Source: Nitrospirota bacterium
GTDB taxonomy: Bacteria > Nitrospirota > UBA9217
Assembly: GCA_020052615.1 (NCBI GenBank)
Contig: JAGVOT010000031.1
Coordinates: 25,708-89,707 of the forward strand
Direction of reading: 5' to 3'
Length of the DNA: 64,000 nucleotides
Below, in pieces: positions 61,514 to 64,000 of the stretch (its first letter is position 1; each line of letters opens with the position of its first letter). The notes below the pieces were generated by a model. That model was not told where the DNA came from, did not search any database, and saw only the letters and a list, made by a program, of their open reading frames with translations. The translations under genes were made by a program, and so were the position numbers.

Positions 61514-63926
61514 TGCGATCCGGGAGAATGTCGGAAGAGCAGGGGACAAGGCGGAAAAGGGTGAGGACGACGCCAAAGAGCGGCAAATCATCAAAACCAA
61601 AAGAGCCCAGATCGAATCAGCGGATAGCGATTTCAGGAAGGAATTCGCCGCAACCGAGAAGAAGCTGAAGGACGCTAAACTGCCGCAGGAGATTGTGAAC
61701 CGGCATGCTAAGTTTGTGAAAAAGTATGAGGATAATCTCCAGGAGTTGAAAGGCAACCTTGATGCCGTAGAAAAGGCGACGACTGCGTCAGATAAACGGG
61801 CAATGATCGCAAAGGCGAAGGCCCAGCTCGAAAAGACCAAATCGCCCTCGAAGCACGTTCCCCTCGATTTGAGCAAACTGCCGCATCGGACAATAAAGAC
61901 AAAGGAGCGGTCGCCTCGGCTGAATAGGGAAGAATTCGAGAAAGATATTCCCCGGCAACAAAAGCCAGCCGGATTGCGGAGTGCGGAATTCGGAGTGCGG
62001 AATGTGGTAGCCGCAGAGCCTGTCCTCGACCTGATCGGGGACTTTAGCCTGCCTGAAAAGATTCATAAAAAACGAATTCTGCTTGCCTACGATTCAACCA
62101 TTGCCAGTGATATACCGCTGGAACTTCCTCTCCCCTTGGGGGAGAGGACTGAGGTGAGGGGTGATCTAATTTCGCGATTGATTTTCGCTCAAGCTACGGG
62201 TGACCTTCCAACAGCCGCCGATCTCGCCGAGACCCAGGAAATTCATTTCACAACAGCGATAATTTCCAAGGCGCAGGAACTGGGCCACAATCCCGTCAAT
62301 ATCTACGAATGGGTCAGGAATAATATCGAATTCGTTCCCACCTACGGCTCCATCCAGGGAGCGGATGGATGCCTTGAATCCAGGACCTGCAATGCCTACG
62401 ACACAGCGTCGCTTCTGATCGCGCTCCTGCGCGTCTCGAACATCTCTTCCCGCTATGTCTATGGCACCATCGAAGTTTCCGCGGACCGTTTTATGGATTG
62501 GGCAGGAGGGTTCTCCGACATTCAATCCGCCATTCGCTTCGTCTCCTCGTCGGGCATTCCGGTTGCTCCTGTTGTTTCCGGCGGTGTCATCTCCAAGGTC
62601 CAGCTCGAGCATCCATGGGTCGAGGCCTGGATCGACTACAATCCCTCTCGCGGCGCCAGGCACGTTATGGGCGACACCTGGATACCCCTTGATGCCAGCT
62701 ACAAGCAGCATACGTCCAAGGCCGGGGTGGACATCGCCGCTTCGGTATCCCTGGACAATCAGGCGTTCCTGCTGGCCCTCGGAGCCGGAACGACAGCAGA
62801 TGAGACTACTGGGTCCGTCCTCGGCGGGACCTGCGCTGCCTCGGGCCAGTTGATGGAGAATTATCGTATCCTTGCCGGCAACTACCTCTCCCAGCAGCAC
62901 CCAAACTCCTCGGTAGGTGATGTGCTGGGCGGAAGTGCGGTCAAGAAGCAGGAATTTCCCTACCTCCTCGGCACGCTTCCGTATCGCGTCTACACGGCAG
63001 GCGTAAAGGCCTCGGAGATGCCCGATAGCCTTCGGAACATCGTCAATATCAGGATACTCGATGTTGGAACTGCAAGCCTCGATGTGACCAGAAGCCTGCC
63101 GGAGATAGAGGGGAAGCAGATAGCCCTCGGTTTTATACCGGCAACGCAGGCCGATCAGGACGTAATTCTTCAATACCTGCCGCAGGGCTCCGGGTCAATT
63201 GACATGGCGAGCCTGCCTCAGGCACTCCCGGCATATCTGATCAACGTCAAGCCGGAACTCCGGATAGGCGGCATAACCGTTGCCACGGGCGGGTCCATCG
63301 GGCTCGGCAAGGCAATGACCCTGGATGTTACGTTGACAATGCCGGGCCAGGGCGGCGACGGCACTTCCCGGTCTATTAGCGCGGGCGACTATTTGGTCAT
63401 CATGATCGAGAACGGGACCACTACCTCGGGACGCCTGAGCAGCCTCCAGGCTTCGATCGAAGACACCAGATTGAAACTCCAGTCGGGAATCACGATATAT
63501 ACTAAGGAAGACATCGTTGCCAATATGCTTCAGGCCGCGGGTCTTGTGTATTCGGCTGAACTTGGTGTGAAACGTGGTCTTCTGGAGCGGTCCTTCAACG
63601 TCCGAGCAATGATGCAGCCGTCGATCCTGCTGGCCTCGTCCAAGCTAGTGACAACCCTCGTCTTCGGTCTGCCCCATGCCTCAAGCGGGCAGGGGATCAG
63701 CCTCGATATGGCACGGGATAGTGTTGCCGCCGCCTCCCGTTCAGGCGACCTTGCCCTGGAAAAACGATACCGCCTTGCATCTTCCCTTGATGCTTCGGGC
63801 CTTGCTTCGCGTGTGTTCGACGATCTGCTCGGCGGACAGCCGGCCGTGGGCGCGGTCCGCATCCTCCAGACGGCCAAAGGAGCAGGCATTCCGGTTCATA
63901 CCCTTGTCCTAGCGACCAGTTTATGA
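61374..63926 (+). CDS. Transglutaminase-like exported protein, frame-disrupted and probably truncated
   Basis: 850 codons counted from a GTG at 61374, which is probably not the real start. A charged coiled-coil region (about 37-160) leads to a transglutaminase-like core (about 300-445). The triad is Cys339 (SRTCNAYDTASLLIALLR), His413 (LEHPWVEAW) and Asp440 (TWIPLDAS). A beta-rich part follows (IGGITVATGGSIGLGKAMTL). Three segments are encoded by intergenic-type repeats: residues about 19-35, 199-210 and 250-264. The end HTLVLATSL then stop coincides with a putative insertion sequence, so the natural protein was likely longer. Such proteins often precede RHS-type or other large surface proteins. 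Enzymatic role unknown. Confidence 0.75.
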   Translation: MTPPIVSFEGRLGQGERAMTPLSPPLARGGSGGVGAATGERFEKALDAIRENVGRAGDKAEKGEDDAKERQIIKTKRAQIESADSDFRKEFAATEKKLKDAKLPQEIVNRHAKFVKKYEDNLQELKGNLDAVEKATTASDKRAMIAKAKAQLEKTKSPSKHVPLDLSKLPHRTIKTKERSPRLNREEFEKDIPRQQKPAGLRSAEFGVRNVVAAEPVLDLIGDFSLPEKIHKKRILLAYDSTIASDIPLELPLPLGERTEVRGDLISRLIFAQATGDLPTAADLAETQEIHFTTAIISKAQELGHNPVNIYEWVRNNIEFVPTYGSIQGADGCLESRTCNAYDTASLLIALLRVSNISSRYVYGTIEVSADRFMDWAGGFSDIQSAIRFVSSSGIPVAPVVSGGVISKVQLEHPWVEAWIDYNPSRGARHVMGDTWIPLDASYKQHTSKAGVDIAASVSLDNQAFLLALGAGTTADETTGSVLGGTCAASGQLMENYRILAGNYLSQQHPNSSVGDVLGGSAVKKQEFPYLLGTLPYRVYTAGVKASEMPDSLRNIVNIRILDVGTASLDVTRSLPEIEGKQIALGFIPATQADQDVILQYLPQGSGSIDMASLPQALPAYLINVKPELRIGGITVATGGSIGLGKAMTLDVTLTMPGQGGDGTSRSISAGDYLVIMIENGTTTSGRLSSLQASIEDTRLKLQSGITIYTKEDIVANMLQAAGLVYSAELGVKRGLLERSFNVRAMMQPSILLASSKLVTTLVFGLPHASSGQGISLDMARDSVAAASRSGDLALEKRYRLASSLDASGLASRVFDDLLGGQPAVGAVRILQTAKGAGIPVHTLVLATSL
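61430..61477. repeat. Intergenic-type repeat inside coding sequence (CCCCCTTTGGCAAGGGGG)
   Basis: GACCCCTCTCAGTCCCCC, TTTGGCAAGGGGGGG and AAGCGGGGGGG resemble a common intergenic palindrome. It sits where the signal-peptide frame and mature frame fail to meet and contains two G7 runs. Confidence 0.65.
61969..62006. repeat. Family D repeat inside coding sequence
   Basis: CGGATTGCGGAGTGCGGAATTC and GGAGTGCGGAATG encode GLRSAEFGVRN in frame. The motif is otherwise intergenic in this window (36031, 39036, 50409). Confidence 0.65.
62125..62163. repeat. Intergenic-type repeat inside coding sequence (CTCTCCCCTTGGGGGAGAG)
   Basis: CTCTCCCCTTGGGGGAGAG followed by GACTGAGGTGAGGGGTGA encodes LPLPLGERTEVRG in frame. 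I recognise this as a frequent intergenic repeat of other genomes whose translation turns up in proteins. Confidence 0.65.
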
Positions 63927-63949
63927 TACCGGGTTTTTAAGAAAATAGG

Positions 63950-64000
63950 GTGACACTCCGAAGTTAGGTTCATGAGAGGAGTGTCACAATGGAAACAATA
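63950..64000 (+). mobile_element. Probable left end of an insertion sequence, cut by window edge
   Basis: GTGACACTCC (63950-63959) is repeated in inverted form as GGAGTGTCAC (63978-63987). A ribosome-binding site (GAGAGGAG) and ATG at 63989 (METI...) follow at once, as at the start of a transposase gene. The upstream coding frame ends 24 bases before. Family cannot be named from four codons. Confidence 0.5.

Noticed and set aside
62166..63173. 335-codon minus-strand ORF opposite the transglutaminase-like gene
   Set aside because: The plus-strand frame has the Cys-His-Asp core; the antisense frame has none.

Overview
The window is a G+C-rich chromosomal segment of a Gram-negative, probably anaerobic or respiratory bacterium. 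Signs of a double membrane are outer-membrane beta-barrel logic, several lipoproteins, an OmpA-like protein, a lytic transglycosylase and yajC-secD-secF. A secreted tetraheme cytochrome, Etf with acyl-CoA dehydrogenase, and a SpoIID/LytB protein in a non-sporulating setting fit an uncultured Nitrospirota or Desulfobacterota/Desulfuromonadota lineage. The sequence alone does not settle the phylum. I saw no rRNA, tRNA or CRISPR array.

Layout. 1-7.3 kb (minus strand): etfB (cut by the window edge), an acyl-CoA dehydrogenase, then yceD-rpmF-plsX-fabH behind a perfect TTGACA-17-TATAAT promoter, an UMF1-type transporter and an AT-rich acyltransferase. 7.5-12.3 kb: aldo/keto reductase, a small membrane protein, and divergent bioA and htrA. 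12.6-16.8 kb: a PIN-TRAM membrane protein, yebC and ruvC-ruvA-ruvB. 17-22 kb: a membrane spermidine-synthase-like protein, queH, and two TM+TPR proteins flanking a SpoIID-domain protein.

22.1-29.1 kb is the most interesting part. A canonical sigma-54 promoter precedes a secreted tetraheme cytochrome that ends at a strong terminator. Next come an NHL beta-propeller lipoprotein, a parvulin-type prolyl isomerase, a large unfamiliar outer-membrane beta-barrel candidate and a glycosyltransferase. I read this as a candidate extracellular cytochrome filament or outer-membrane electron-conduit locus.

29-46 kb: a diguanylate cyclase, an OmpA-like protein, an aspartate-type aminotransferase, a 7TM-GAF protein without an output domain, an MFS transporter, ubiX, a bifunctional nuclease, an iscR-iscS-iscU-tusA operon with a near-consensus IscR operator, mscS, a ferredoxin with a CxxDxxC site, an SPFH/NfeD pair, rsmD-coaD and a three-gene envelope cluster. 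46-60 kb: a hydrolase, a TrmH-type methylase, argS, tgt, yajC-secD-secF, a cysteine-cluster protein, a lipoprotein lytic transglycosylase, a ZapB-like protein and a second GGDEF protein. 60-64 kb: a TumE-type toxin-antitoxin pair and a transglutaminase-like exported protein whose signal peptide lies in another frame and whose coding sequence carries three intergenic-type repeats. The window closes in what looks like the left end of an insertion sequence.

Intergenic space is unusually full of short repeats. At least eight families recur or resemble common intergenic repeats. One is a roughly 115-bp double-hairpin element present in five copies plus a relic, and another is a 148-bp MITE-like element with 22-bp terminal inverted repeats. 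Several genes have promoter-like boxes so close to the start codon that leaderless transcripts are likely.
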